Shown here: piece by piece, positions 25,093-32,937 of the stretch | How positions within the stretch are numbered: the stretch's first letter is position 1 | Layout: each line of letters opens with the position of its first letter | From: JANLQX01 sp031381685 | GTDB lineage: Bacteria; Actinomycetota; Acidimicrobiia; Acidimicrobiales; JANYDT01 | Length of the DNA stretch: 64,000 bases | Direction: 5' to 3' | Assembly: GCA_031381685.1 (NCBI GenBank) | Contig: JANMYF010000037.1 | Location: 26,766 to 90,765 of the forward strand | Program-made: the position numbers and the translations under genes | Notes under the pieces: model-generated | The model's database searches: none | What the model saw: only the letters and a program-made list of their open reading frames with translations | Told to the model about the DNA's origin: nothing

Positions 25093-26022
25093 GTGATCGT
25101 CGTGTGTGGAGAGGCCCTCATCGATCTGACGTCGTCTCGAACGGAGCCAGGGCGTTTCGACGCCCACCCGGGGGGCGGTCCGTGCAACACCGCCGTCGGC
25201 CTAGGGCGGCTCGGCATCCCGACGGGATTTCTCGGGCGGCTCTCGAGTGATCGGTTCGGTGAGAGCCTGCGCCACCACCTCGCGGACGCCACGGTTGACC
25301 TCGGGATGGTTGTCGACACCGACGACCTGTCGACGCTCGCAGTCGCGAACATCGACCCGTCCGGTGGCGCGGCGTACACGTTCTATGCCACCGGCACCGC
25401 CGATCCCGGGCTCACCGCCGCGATGCTCCCGGTGCTCGGCGAAACCGTACGCGCGCTGCACATGGGTACCTGTGCGTTGGTTTTCGAGCCATCTGGCTCG
25501 ACCCTGGAGGCGCTCTTCCTCCGCGAGCGCTCGATCGGCAGTCGGTTTCTCGCACTTGACCCCAACGTGCGCCTCGGACTGGTGAACGACGTGGCCGCGT
25601 ATCGCGGGCGCATCGGGCGGATGATTGCCGCCGCCGATCTCGTCAAGGTGTCCGACGCCGACATCGAGGCGCTCTGGCCGGGCGAGGACATCATCGATCG
25701 CGTGGCTGTCCTGGCCCGAACCGGCCCCGGCATCATCGTCTTGACCCGGGGCGGCGACGCTCTGCTCGCCTTTCGCGGCGGTGGCGAAACCGTGTCGGTC
25801 CCCGCGGAACGGGTCGAGGTCATCGACACCATCGGAGCGGGCGATACCGCGAACGCAGCGATGCTGGCATGGCTGAGCAATCATGATGCGCTCTCCCGAA
25901 CGGCCCTCGCCAACCTCACCGACGATCGGGTCGCCGAGATGCTGCGCTTCGCCGCCCGCGCTGCGGCGATCACCTGCGGGCGCGCAGGGGCCAATCCACC
26001 GTGGGCATCCGAACTCGCCTGA
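25093..26022 (+). CDS. PfkB-family carbohydrate kinase (fructokinase-like)
   Basis: The 309-residue kinase begins IVVCGEALIDL and has the PfkB signature 1 region HPGGGPCNTAVGLGRLG (near residue 20). The C-terminal signature 2, VIDTIGAGDTANAAML (near 245), holds the catalytic Asp in the anion-hole GAGD. It phosphorylates a sugar or nucleoside; the N-terminus is most like fructokinases. A pseudouridine kinase role, pairing with psuG at 18142, is possible but not favoured by its position. It starts at the GTG at 25093. Confidence 0.9.
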   Translation: MIVVCGEALIDLTSSRTEPGRFDAHPGGGPCNTAVGLGRLGIPTGFLGRLSSDRFGESLRHHLADATVDLGMVVDTDDLSTLAVANIDPSGGAAYTFYATGTADPGLTAAMLPVLGETVRALHMGTCALVFEPSGSTLEALFLRERSIGSRFLALDPNVRLGLVNDVAAYRGRIGRMIAAADLVKVSDADIEALWPGEDIIDRVAVLARTGPGIIVLTRGGDALLAFRGGGETVSVPAERVEVIDTIGAGDTANAAMLAWLSNHDALSRTALANLTDDRVAEMLRFAARAAAITCGRAGANPPWASELA

Positions 26023-26047
26023 CCGGCCCGCACGAGCCCGGCAGGAG

Positions 26048-26968
26048 TCAGCTCGGGACGTTCAGCTTCTCGCGGATGTAGGAACCGATCAGGGTGATCG
26101 CGGCATCCGCCTCGGGAAGCTGGCCGAGGCCGGTCTGGAACACGTGCTGCATCTCCGGGAACACGTGGAGGCGAACCTCGACCCCGGCATGAGCAGCGAG
26201 CGTCGCGAGACGGATGGAATCGTCAAGCAGCACCTCGTGGCCGCCGACCTGGATGAAGAGCGGGGTCAGCCCATGGAGGTCGGCGTAGATCGGACTGGCC
26301 AGCGGTGATCGCACGTCGGCGCCGTTGAGGTAGATCGAACCGATGGCGAACATCGTCTCGCGCTGCACCATCAGGTCGACGCCGGAGTTGGTCACCATGG
26401 TCTCACCGACGCCTTCCAGGTCGGTCCACGGCGAGAGCAGCACGGCCCCAGCCGGTTGGGGCAACCCGGCATCGCGGATCGACACCAGCAGCGCGACGCT
26501 CAGCCCTCCCCCGGCGGAGTCGCCCGACACGATGATCGACGATGCCGCCATTCCTTCGTCGAGCAGGGCACGGTACGCCGAGAGCGCATCGTCCACCGCA
26601 GTCGGGAAGGGACACTCCGGAGCCATCCGGTAGTCGAAGACCACAGCTCCGACGCCCGACGCGCTGACGATCCCTGATGCGAGCTTCTGGTGACTCTCGA
26701 TGCTGTTCAGCACGTAGGCACCGCCGTGCAGATACAGAACGACTCCTGGGGCGCTCCCCCCGACGTGATCGATGCGCAGCGCGCGGCGGCCGGCGAGTTG
26801 GCGCTCGGTCACGACCACATCCGTGGGGGCCAGACCGACCATGGCCATGGTCATCTCGGCTCCAGCTCGCATCTCCTCGACACTCGGCAGTGTCGCCGAG
26901 ACCCCGACAGTCGCGTCTCGGAACTGGCGGACGAGTTCGTGAAAGGCGTCGGCTTCGGGACTGGCCAT
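26048..26968 (-). CDS. Alpha/beta hydrolase, hormone-sensitive-lipase family
   Basis: The 306-residue enzyme carries the family oxyanion motif YLHGGAY (near residue 78), the nucleophile elbow GDSAGGG (near 150), LSPWTDL, and a C-terminal GGHEVLLDD (Asp, near 248) with QHVFQ (His, near 278). It belongs to the HSL-type (family IV) carboxylesterases and lipases. The substrate is an acyl or aryl ester. I use the ATG at 26968; upstream in-frame sequence is Arg-rich shadow. Confidence 0.9.
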   Translation of the reverse strand: MASPEADAFHELVRQFRDATVGVSATLPSVEEMRAGAEMTMAMVGLAPTDVVVTERQLAGRRALRIDHVGGSAPGVVLYLHGGAYVLNSIESHQKLASGIVSASGVGAVVFDYRMAPECPFPTAVDDALSAYRALLDEGMAASSIIVSGDSAGGGLSVALLVSIRDAGLPQPAGAVLLSPWTDLEGVGETMVTNSGVDLMVQRETMFAIGSIYLNGADVRSPLASPIYADLHGLTPLFIQVGGHEVLLDDSIRLATLAAHAGVEVRLHVFPEMQHVFQTGLGQLPEADAAITLIGSYIREKLNVPS

Positions 26969-27033
26969 GCTGGACTCCTGCTTTCGGGCGGACCGGCGAG
27001 GATTACGAAGAATCGGGGGGAACCGTAACCGTT

Positions 27034-27816
27034 CTATCGGCCGACCGCCGACCGGGCTGCCACCGCCCACACGATCACCTCGGCGACCTGGTTGACGGCG
27101 CCCAGACCGTCGCCGGTCACGCCGCCCGAGAATCGTCGGAAGAACGCGCCGGAGGCTTCGATCACAACGATCACGACGCCCCCGACCAATGCTGCATCCC
27201 AGCGCAACGCCGCAATCGCGATCGGAATCGTCGGCACCACCAGAACGAACCCGACCGTCGCCCACGTGGCCTGATACGGCCGCGTCTTCGAGGTCGGATC
27301 CAACACCGCCGGCACAACTCGGATTGCCAGAACTGTCGCCGCCCGGGCAATCGTATGTGCACAGATGGAGACGCCGACGACGTGCCACCCCGACTCCATC
27401 GACGCGACGGTCGCGAGGGTGCTGACTTTCGCTGCGAACAGCACAACGAGGCCCAGCGCCCCGAACGTTCCGACCCGGCTATCACGCATGATCTCCCGCC
27501 GACGCTCGATCGAGTACCCACCGAACGCGTCGCACGTGTCGGCGAACCCGTCTTCATGAAATGCGCCGGTCAGTGCGGCGCCGACGGCGACGGCGACGAC
27601 GGCGGCAAAGGTCGGCGTGACAAGTTCGCGCAGTGCCACTGCGACAGCGCCGACGCTTCCTCCGATGAGCACGCCGACAACGGCGAACCATTTCAGGCTC
27701 GCCGCGAGTTCGGCGCTCTCGTGAGGGGTCCACGATGGCGTCGGCAGACGCGTGAGGAATTGCTGGGCGGCGAAGTATCGGCCGACTTCTCGGCGGGCGA
27801 AGGATGGGCCGGACAC
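27034..27816 (-). CDS. cobS: Adenosylcobinamide-GDP ribazoletransferase
   Basis: The polytopic protein of about 260 residues has the CobS hallmark GAFHEDGFADTCDAFGGYSIERRREIMRDSRVGTFGA (near 85-120, an acidic metal site) and QFLTRLP near the start. The C-terminus has FRRFSGGVTGDGLGAVNQVAE. It joins adenosylcobinamide-GDP and alpha-ribazole to make cobalamin at the membrane. I favour the GTG at 27816 just before FARREVGRYFAAQQF, although in-frame codons reach 27957. The gene is divergent from cobO, so two steps of the cobamide pathway share a 164-bp control region. Confidence 0.9.
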   Translation of the reverse strand: MSGPSFARREVGRYFAAQQFLTRLPTPSWTPHESAELAASLKWFAVVGVLIGGSVGAVAVALRELVTPTFAAVVAVAVGAALTGAFHEDGFADTCDAFGGYSIERRREIMRDSRVGTFGALGLVVLFAAKVSTLATVASMESGWHVVGVSICAHTIARAATVLAIRVVPAVLDPTSKTRPYQATWATVGFVLVVPTIPIAIAALRWDAALVGGVVIVVIEASGAFFRRFSGGVTGDGLGAVNQVAEVIVWAVAARSAVGR

Positions 27817-27983
27817 GGGAGCAGAGTCTTGCCGCTGATACCAAGGTGGCGGACGCGGCAGCGCCTCCATCATCGACGAGCAGGGAAGCGGAGCAGCGCG
27901 GTCCCGGGCGAGCCAGTCTCGTCGCTCGGGTGAGGGGACCATGCTCGGGCAGCGCACCGCCGGGCACCTGCTTCACTGGGGTG

Positions 27984-28559
27984 GTGACAGACAGCGACGA
28001 CGCACCGCCGACCGAGTCTCCGATCCGCAGCGAACTCCGGCGCGTCCCGTCGCTTGTTGTGGTGAACACCGGCGACGGCAAGGGCAAGTCCACTGCGGCA
28101 TTCGGCATCGCGTTGCGAGCCCTCGGAAGGGAATGGAGGGTCCGGGTTATCCAGTTCCTGAAGTCCGGCGACTGGAAGACGGGCGAGGAGGAGATGCTCA
28201 CCCGTCTGGGCGCCGAATGGTGGTCCGCCGGCGATGGCTTCACGTGGGACTCGACCGACATGGAGTCGTCGAAGCAGCTCGCCATCGTGGCGTGGCGGTC
28301 CGCGGCGGAGACCCTTCGCACCGGCTCGCACGAACTCCTCGTGCTCGACGAGATCACTTATGCCATGACATGGGGTTGGATCAGCACCGACGAGGTCGTC
28401 GACGCCATCTCGAATCGCGCACCGACCGTCAGCGTCGTGCTGACCGGGCGGAACGCCCCGGGCGCGATCGTCGATATCGCCGACACCGTGACCACCATGG
28501 TCGATACAAAGCACGCTTACCATGCCGGAATAGCCGCAAAACGGGGTATCGACTACTGA
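27984..28559 (+). CDS. cobO: Cob(I)yrinic acid a,c-diamide adenosyltransferase
   Basis: The protein of about 191 residues has a P-loop VNTGDGKGKSTAAFG near residue 28, VIQFLKSGDWKTGEEEML, GAEWWSAGDGFTW near 85, and the Walker-B-like LLVLDEITYAM near 125 with VVLTGRNAP. These are diagnostic for CobO/BtuR, which transfers the adenosyl group of ATP to cob(I)alamin-type corrinoids. The start is one of two adjacent GTG codons (27981 or 27984). It is divergent from cobS. Confidence 0.93.
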   Translation: MTDSDDAPPTESPIRSELRRVPSLVVVNTGDGKGKSTAAFGIALRALGREWRVRVIQFLKSGDWKTGEEEMLTRLGAEWWSAGDGFTWDSTDMESSKQLAIVAWRSAAETLRTGSHELLVLDEITYAMTWGWISTDEVVDAISNRAPTVSVVLTGRNAPGAIVDIADTVTTMVDTKHAYHAGIAAKRGIDY

Positions 28560-28658
28560 ACGCGTCGTAGACGAACCGGAAACCGATGGGCCAAAGGTCA
28601 CGTTTCCGCTGGCCGGACGCTGTCCATGTAGCCGGATGACCCCGGTAGCGTCGTTGGT

Positions 28659-30392
28659 ATGGCAGTTTCCCCCACCACCGTGCTGCGATCAGCGCCGGGA
28701 TCCCTCTCCGACGACGCCGTCACGCTTCCCGCGGCAGACGACGACGCCGACTCGATCGCTCCCGCAGCCGACACCGTGGAGTTCGCCTTCACTGCGAACG
28801 GTCCGTGGGTGGTCGTCGAGGCCGACATGCCGTGGCGGGCCGGGCTCGACGCGGTTCGGGCCGCGACGAGGGCTCAGGTCCCGGAGCTCACGACGCCGGG
28901 CACGATCCCGCCCGGCCGCCGCCTCCTCCGGACCGCTCGCATCCTCGGCACCGCGCTGGGCATGTGGCGACTGAAGGAGAAACCCAAGGGTGGCGAGATC
29001 AGCCGGGCCGGCGTTTCGCGGCGTCTGCGGATCGCGTTCGGCGAGCTCGGTCCGACGTACATCAAGATGGGTCAGATCATCAGCTCGGGCGAGGGGATCT
29101 TCCCCGGTGAACTCGTCACCGAGTTCCGCCAGCTCCGCGATCGCGTGCCACCGGAGCCGTTCGGCGTCGTGCGCCGGACCATCGAAGAAGACCTCGGCGC
29201 GCCCCTCGAAGCGGTGTTTGCCGAGTTCTCCGAGACCGCGCTCGCCGCCGCTTCGATCGCCCAGGTCCACGTTGCGCGACTCCACACGGGCGAAGAGGTC
29301 GTCGTCAAGGTGCAGCGACCTTCGGTGCGTTCACTCGTCCACCGAGACCTCAAAGCCATGAGCTGGTTCGCCCCCCATCTGATCGGCCGCATTCCGATCG
29401 CCGCGCTCGCCAACCCCCCTGCGCTCGTCGAGTTGTTCGCCGAGACGATCGTGGAGGAACTCGACTTCCGGCTCGAAGCCCAGAACATGCTCGACATCGG
29501 GCGAGTCCTCGCCAGCTCCGGTCAGAGGGCCATGGTCGTCCCTCGTCCCCATCCGACGCTTGTCACGCCGCGAGTACTCGTCATGGAGCGTCTGCAGGGC
29601 TTTGCATGGGACGACGCCGAAGGTATGCGCGCTGGTGGTATCGACACCGAGGCCGTGATCAAGGCTGGAATGGTGGCCTTCCTTGAAGGGGCGATGCTCT
29701 ACGGCATCTTCCACGGCGATCTGCACGGCGGCAACCTCATGGTTCTTCCCGATGGCACCACCGCGCTGCTCGATCACGGGATCACCGGCCGTCTCGACGC
29801 CGTCAAGCGCCAAGCGTTCCTGCGTTTGATGCTCGCCGGCACGATGAATGACGTTCGGATGCAGGTGCAGGCGCTTTGCGAGCTCGGTGCCTTGCCGATG
29901 GACACGGACATCGACGAGGTGATCCGGACGCTCAATCTGGACGGTCCGGTGAAGGACCCGACGAAGATGACGCCCGATGAGCTGATCATGGAGATCCGCA
30001 ACATCACCAAGGCCCTTCTCGGTTACGGCGCCCGCATGCCGAAAGAGCTGATGCTCTACGTCAAAGACCTGTTGTTCCTAGACGGAGCGATGGCCACCTT
30101 GGCCCCGAATCTCGATCTGTTCGGCACGCTGACCGAGATCGCCATGCACTTCGCCACCCAGCACGGGGCGCGGATCGCGAGCGATGTCGGCATCGACATG
30201 TCGACGCAGATGATCGACATCACGGCATTCAAGGCCTCGATCGGTGTCGAGGCCGACGTCGACACGCTCACCTATGCCGAGTTACAAGAGCGCCGCGCCC
30301 TCATTGCCAAGCGCATGGACGGACGGCAGAAGGACACCGCTGAAGCGCTCGGCGTCAAGCGGGTCGGCTGGCGCGGTCGGCGCAAGCGCTGA
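28659..30392 (+). CDS. AarF/UbiB-family (ABC1) atypical kinase
   Basis: The 577-residue protein shows the ABC1/ADCK signature. The KxGQ motif is LGPTYIKMGQIIS (near 128), followed by the Ala-rich AAASIAQVH in place of a Gly-rich loop, VVVKVQRP with the ATP-binding Lys (near 213), GIFHGDLHGGNLMV as the catalytic loop (near 350), and ALLDHGITG as the metal site. Members regulate isoprenoid/quinone biosynthesis in membranes. The N-terminal 80 residues are acidic and low-complexity, unlike most family members. It starts with an ATG 99 bp after cobO. Confidence 0.9.
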   Translation: MAVSPTTVLRSAPGSLSDDAVTLPAADDDADSIAPAADTVEFAFTANGPWVVVEADMPWRAGLDAVRAATRAQVPELTTPGTIPPGRRLLRTARILGTALGMWRLKEKPKGGEISRAGVSRRLRIAFGELGPTYIKMGQIISSGEGIFPGELVTEFRQLRDRVPPEPFGVVRRTIEEDLGAPLEAVFAEFSETALAAASIAQVHVARLHTGEEVVVKVQRPSVRSLVHRDLKAMSWFAPHLIGRIPIAALANPPALVELFAETIVEELDFRLEAQNMLDIGRVLASSGQRAMVVPRPHPTLVTPRVLVMERLQGFAWDDAEGMRAGGIDTEAVIKAGMVAFLEGAMLYGIFHGDLHGGNLMVLPDGTTALLDHGITGRLDAVKRQAFLRLMLAGTMNDVRMQVQALCELGALPMDTDIDEVIRTLNLDGPVKDPTKMTPDELIMEIRNITKALLGYGARMPKELMLYVKDLLFLDGAMATLAPNLDLFGTLTEIAMHFATQHGARIASDVGIDMSTQMIDITAFKASIGVEADVDTLTYAELQERRALIAKRMDGRQKDTAEALGVKRVGWRGRRKR

Positions 30393-30434
30393 GAAGAGGG
30401 CTGGTTGGGCGGGAGACGGGCCCGCACGTCCGGC

Positions 30435-30896
30435 TCACGCCGCCATGAGCACCGTTCCCGACACGATCACCGGGCACGAAACGGAGTTCCCGACGAAGCA
30501 GCCGGCCGAAGCGGCGGCATGGAGATCGTTCGCCGCGGTCGGATCACCAGCGGAGATGGTCACGACGGGCTGGAGATGGACGGAAGCGAAGCCCCCACCG
30601 GCACCCTCGACGGCGAGCGTGCCGATCGCCTCGTCCGAGTAGGACTCGACGACGATTCCTGCTCGAAAGCACAGGAACAGATAGGTGAGCATGTGGCACT
30701 GACTGATCGAGCCGACGAACAGATCCTCCGGCGCCCAGTTGACGCCGTCGCCGCCGAACTCGGGCGGAGCCGAACCGACGATGGTCGGCTTGTTCGGCGT
30801 CGCGATCTCGTTGTCGCGGCCAAAGCCCTTGACCGAGGTGCCGGCACCGTCGTTGCCCGTCCACCCAACCGTCGTCCGGTACTGGAACTCCTTCAC
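30435..30896 (-). CDS. OsmC-family protein
   Basis: From the GTG at 30896 the protein has about 153 residues. A GGAGG ribosome-binding site lies 6-8 nt upstream. The OsmC fold is shown by the PEDLFVGSISQCHMLTYL segment with the first redox Cys (near residue 68) and NDLHAAASAGCFVGNSVSCPV with a second Cys. Classical OsmC/Ohr enzymes reduce organic peroxides through two such Cys. The start upstream of VKEFQYRTTVGW leaves room for the palindromic operator at 30955-30968. Confidence 0.85.
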   Translation of the reverse strand: MKEFQYRTTVGWTGNDGAGTSVKGFGRDNEIATPNKPTIVGSAPPEFGGDGVNWAPEDLFVGSISQCHMLTYLFLCFRAGIVVESYSDEAIGTLAVEGAGGGFASVHLQPVVTISAGDPTAANDLHAAASAGCFVGNSVSCPVIVSGTVLMAA

Positions 30897-30954
30897 CGCA
30901 TCCTCCGCTCCCACCGCGGACGGTTCGTCCGTTCGGTTCCTACTGCTGATCGTA

Positions 30955-30968
30955 TACCCCTGGGGGTA
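30955..30968. promoter_or_regulatory. CsoR/CstR-like palindromic operator
   Basis: TACCCC-TG-GGGGTA is a perfect 6-2-6 palindrome between the divergent OsmC and PhoX genes, 58 bp upstream of the OsmC start and 25 bp upstream of the PhoX start. Operators of the DUF156 family (copper sensor CsoR and persulfide sensor CstR) have this A/T-A-C-C-C-C...G-G-G-G-T-A shape. No regulator gene of that family lies in the window. The family assignment rests on the motif only. Confidence 0.55.
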
Positions 30969-30993
30969 CAAAGTGAGGAAGAATCATCGCGGA

Positions 30994-32430
30994 ATGAATC
31001 TGCGCGATGAAGCAGGCGAAAAAAGCGATAGGAGTGCCCCGAGGGCGGACCGACGAACGGTTGTCACGGGCCTCGCCGCGACGACGGCCTCGCTCTGGGC
31101 CTCGTCGCTGCTTCGCGCCGCGCCGGTCGGCGCAGCGACCACCACGGCGCCCGGACCCTTCCGTTTTCCCGACGGCGGATACGGCCCACTCGTCGCCGAC
31201 CCGGCTGGCGTGATGGACCTCCCCGCCGGATTTCGCTACGTCGAGCTGAGCGCCGCAGGCCGAACCCAACTCGACGACGCCTCTCCCTGCCCCACCCGGC
31301 CGGACGGCATGGGCTCGTTTGTTTCCGGGCGCGCGACCGTCGTGGCATGCAACCATGAGCTCGGCCGCGACGAAGGTGCACGAGTGCCGATGCGCGACGG
31401 CGAACGTCCGGTGGCGACCTACGACCCGAACGGGAACGGCGGGGTGAGTCTGATCGCGATGACGACGTCGGGCAGGCCGACCTCGCATCGGCCCGTGCTT
31501 GCCGGGACCGTGCGGAACTGCGCCGGCGGGGTCACGCCGTGGGGTACGTGGCTGACCTGCGAAGAGACCGACGCGACGATCGACGGCGTTCCCCACGGGT
31601 ACGTCTTCGAAGTGGATCCGATCGGCTCGCGTACCCGGGCCGTCCCCTGCGCGGGTATGGGTCGCTTCGCCCACGAAGCTGCCGCCGTCGACCCCCGGAC
31701 GAGTGAGGTGTATCTCACCGAGGACAGCGGCGGCAACGCGTTGCTCTATCGCTTCGAGCCGGCCGATCGCTCCCGCCGCTACGGCTCTCTCGGGCGCGGT
31801 GGAAGCCTTTCGGCGATGCGGGTGCCCGCAGTTGGCAACTTCGGAGAGATCACCACCGTCGGCACGACCATAAGAGGAGTGGGTTGGGCACCTACACCGG
31901 CTGCGGCTGGAGAAGCCGTGCCCCAGGACTCCGTCGGCCTTCGAGAGCGGTTTCCCGACGACACCGTCACCCGCGGCCAGAAACTCGAAGGCGCATGGTG
32001 GTTCGACGGCGCGCTTACCTTCGTGTCGTCGTTCAACGATTCCGTCTCCCGTCCGGAGCTCCGCCACGAAGGACAGGTGTTCCGCTACGACCCGCGAGCC
32101 GCGTCGCTGACCCTGCTCGCGTACCTCCCCGTCGGTGGCCGTGACACCGTGCTCCGGGAGAACCTGTCGAGCCCGGACAACATCTCGGTCTCGCGATTCG
32201 GCGGCGTGGTGTGGTGTGAAGACGGCACCGACCCGAACCGCATCGCCGCCATCGGCGCGGACGGCGAACCGTTCTGCCTCGCCCGAAATCGCGAAAACGG
32301 AGAACTGTGCGGCGTTCATTTCTCCCCGGATGGGCGCTGGTTGTTCGTCAATCAGCAGGTTGTCGGACGGACGCTCGCCATCACGGGCCCGTGGACGCGG
32401 CGACGTTCGAAGGTCTCGAAGCGCACCTGA
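30994..32430 (+). CDS. PhoX-family (DUF839) alkaline phosphatase, Tat-exported
   Basis: The 478-residue product has a twin-arginine signal (RADRRTVVTGLAATTASLWASSLL, residues 25-50). The PhoX fold follows, with CNHELGRDEG, GGVTPWGTWLTCEET, GRFAHEAAAVDPRTSEVYLTEDSG and a C-terminal FCLARN...GVHFSPDGRWLFVN. PhoX enzymes are Ca/Fe-dependent phosphomonoesterases exported folded, as expected from Tat. The ATG at 30994 is favoured; a GTG at 30973 is possible. Its promoter region contains the CsoR/CstR-like palindrome. Confidence 0.85.
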   Translation: MNLRDEAGEKSDRSAPRADRRTVVTGLAATTASLWASSLLRAAPVGAATTTAPGPFRFPDGGYGPLVADPAGVMDLPAGFRYVELSAAGRTQLDDASPCPTRPDGMGSFVSGRATVVACNHELGRDEGARVPMRDGERPVATYDPNGNGGVSLIAMTTSGRPTSHRPVLAGTVRNCAGGVTPWGTWLTCEETDATIDGVPHGYVFEVDPIGSRTRAVPCAGMGRFAHEAAAVDPRTSEVYLTEDSGGNALLYRFEPADRSRRYGSLGRGGSLSAMRVPAVGNFGEITTVGTTIRGVGWAPTPAAAGEAVPQDSVGLRERFPDDTVTRGQKLEGAWWFDGALTFVSSFNDSVSRPELRHEGQVFRYDPRAASLTLLAYLPVGGRDTVLRENLSSPDNISVSRFGGVVWCEDGTDPNRIAAIGADGEPFCLARNRENGELCGVHFSPDGRWLFVNQQVVGRTLAITGPWTRRRSKVSKRT

Positions 32431-32599
32431 GCGACGCTTCCGGCCGCCGCAGAACGCCCGCTGCGCCTACTTCGCAGACGTTCGGCGTTGCGGCGCGTCG
32501 GCCACTTGGCGGCCGACCCTCTGTTCCCTACGGTGATCGCCGTCCTGTTGCATCCGCACCAGACGAAGGCCGAAAACGGCAGAAAGCAGAGGAGCGAAC

Positions 32600-32884
32600 G
32601 TGAGTGTTCGAGTTCTTTCCAGCGAGCAGGGGCGAACCGCAATCTCGCGCATGCAGTCCATCCTGATGGGTGGACTGGCGGAGCAGATCGCCGCACTCAA
32701 TGCCGAAGGTCAGGTCCTCTCCGACCCAGAGGTGTGGGACGGCGTGCTGGCCTCGCAGTTCCGCTCCTCGACCTGGCCTGACACCGCACGCACGCTGCAG
32801 CAGACCGCTGAGGCACTCGAGGAACTGCGTCAGCGGGTGCAGGGCATCACGACCGACATCATGGCGGCCGGCGGTAACGGCTGA
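32600..32884 (+). CDS. WXG100-like small helical protein
   Basis: The 94-residue protein is almost wholly helical, with a central SDPEVWDGVLASQFRSSTWPDTARTL segment and a C-terminal IMAAGGNG. The W-D-G at the helix turn and the length match the WXG100 (ESAT-6-like) type, sometimes annotated 'pyrophosphorylase' in actinobacteria. No ESX/type VII secretion genes lie nearby, so secretion is uncertain. It starts at a GTG, and a strong hairpin follows the stop. Confidence 0.72.
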   Translation: MSVRVLSSEQGRTAISRMQSILMGGLAEQIAALNAEGQVLSDPEVWDGVLASQFRSSTWPDTARTLQQTAEALEELRQRVQGITTDIMAAGGNG

Positions 32885-32900
32885 GCTCTGGTGATCGAAG

Positions 32901-32928
32901 CTGTTCCGAGGGTGCACCCTCGGGACAG
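32901..32928. terminator. Intrinsic terminator-type hairpin
   Basis: A 12-bp stem (32901-32912 with 32917-32928, one G-U wobble) closes a TGCA tetraloop between the convergent WXG100-like and S1 genes. A second stem, CGAGGGT (32929-32935) with ACCCTCG (32941-32947), spans the S1 stop codon. Together they can stop transcription from both sides. Confidence 0.7.
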
Positions 32929-32937
32929 CGAGGGTCT

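Noticed and set aside
27817..27983. Possible cobalamin riboswitch between cobS and cobO
   Set aside because: Fragments such as GAGCAGGGAAGC and GGGCACCTGC recall parts of the cobalamin riboswitch, but the central conserved B12-box elements and their order are missing. I could not fold a convincing core.
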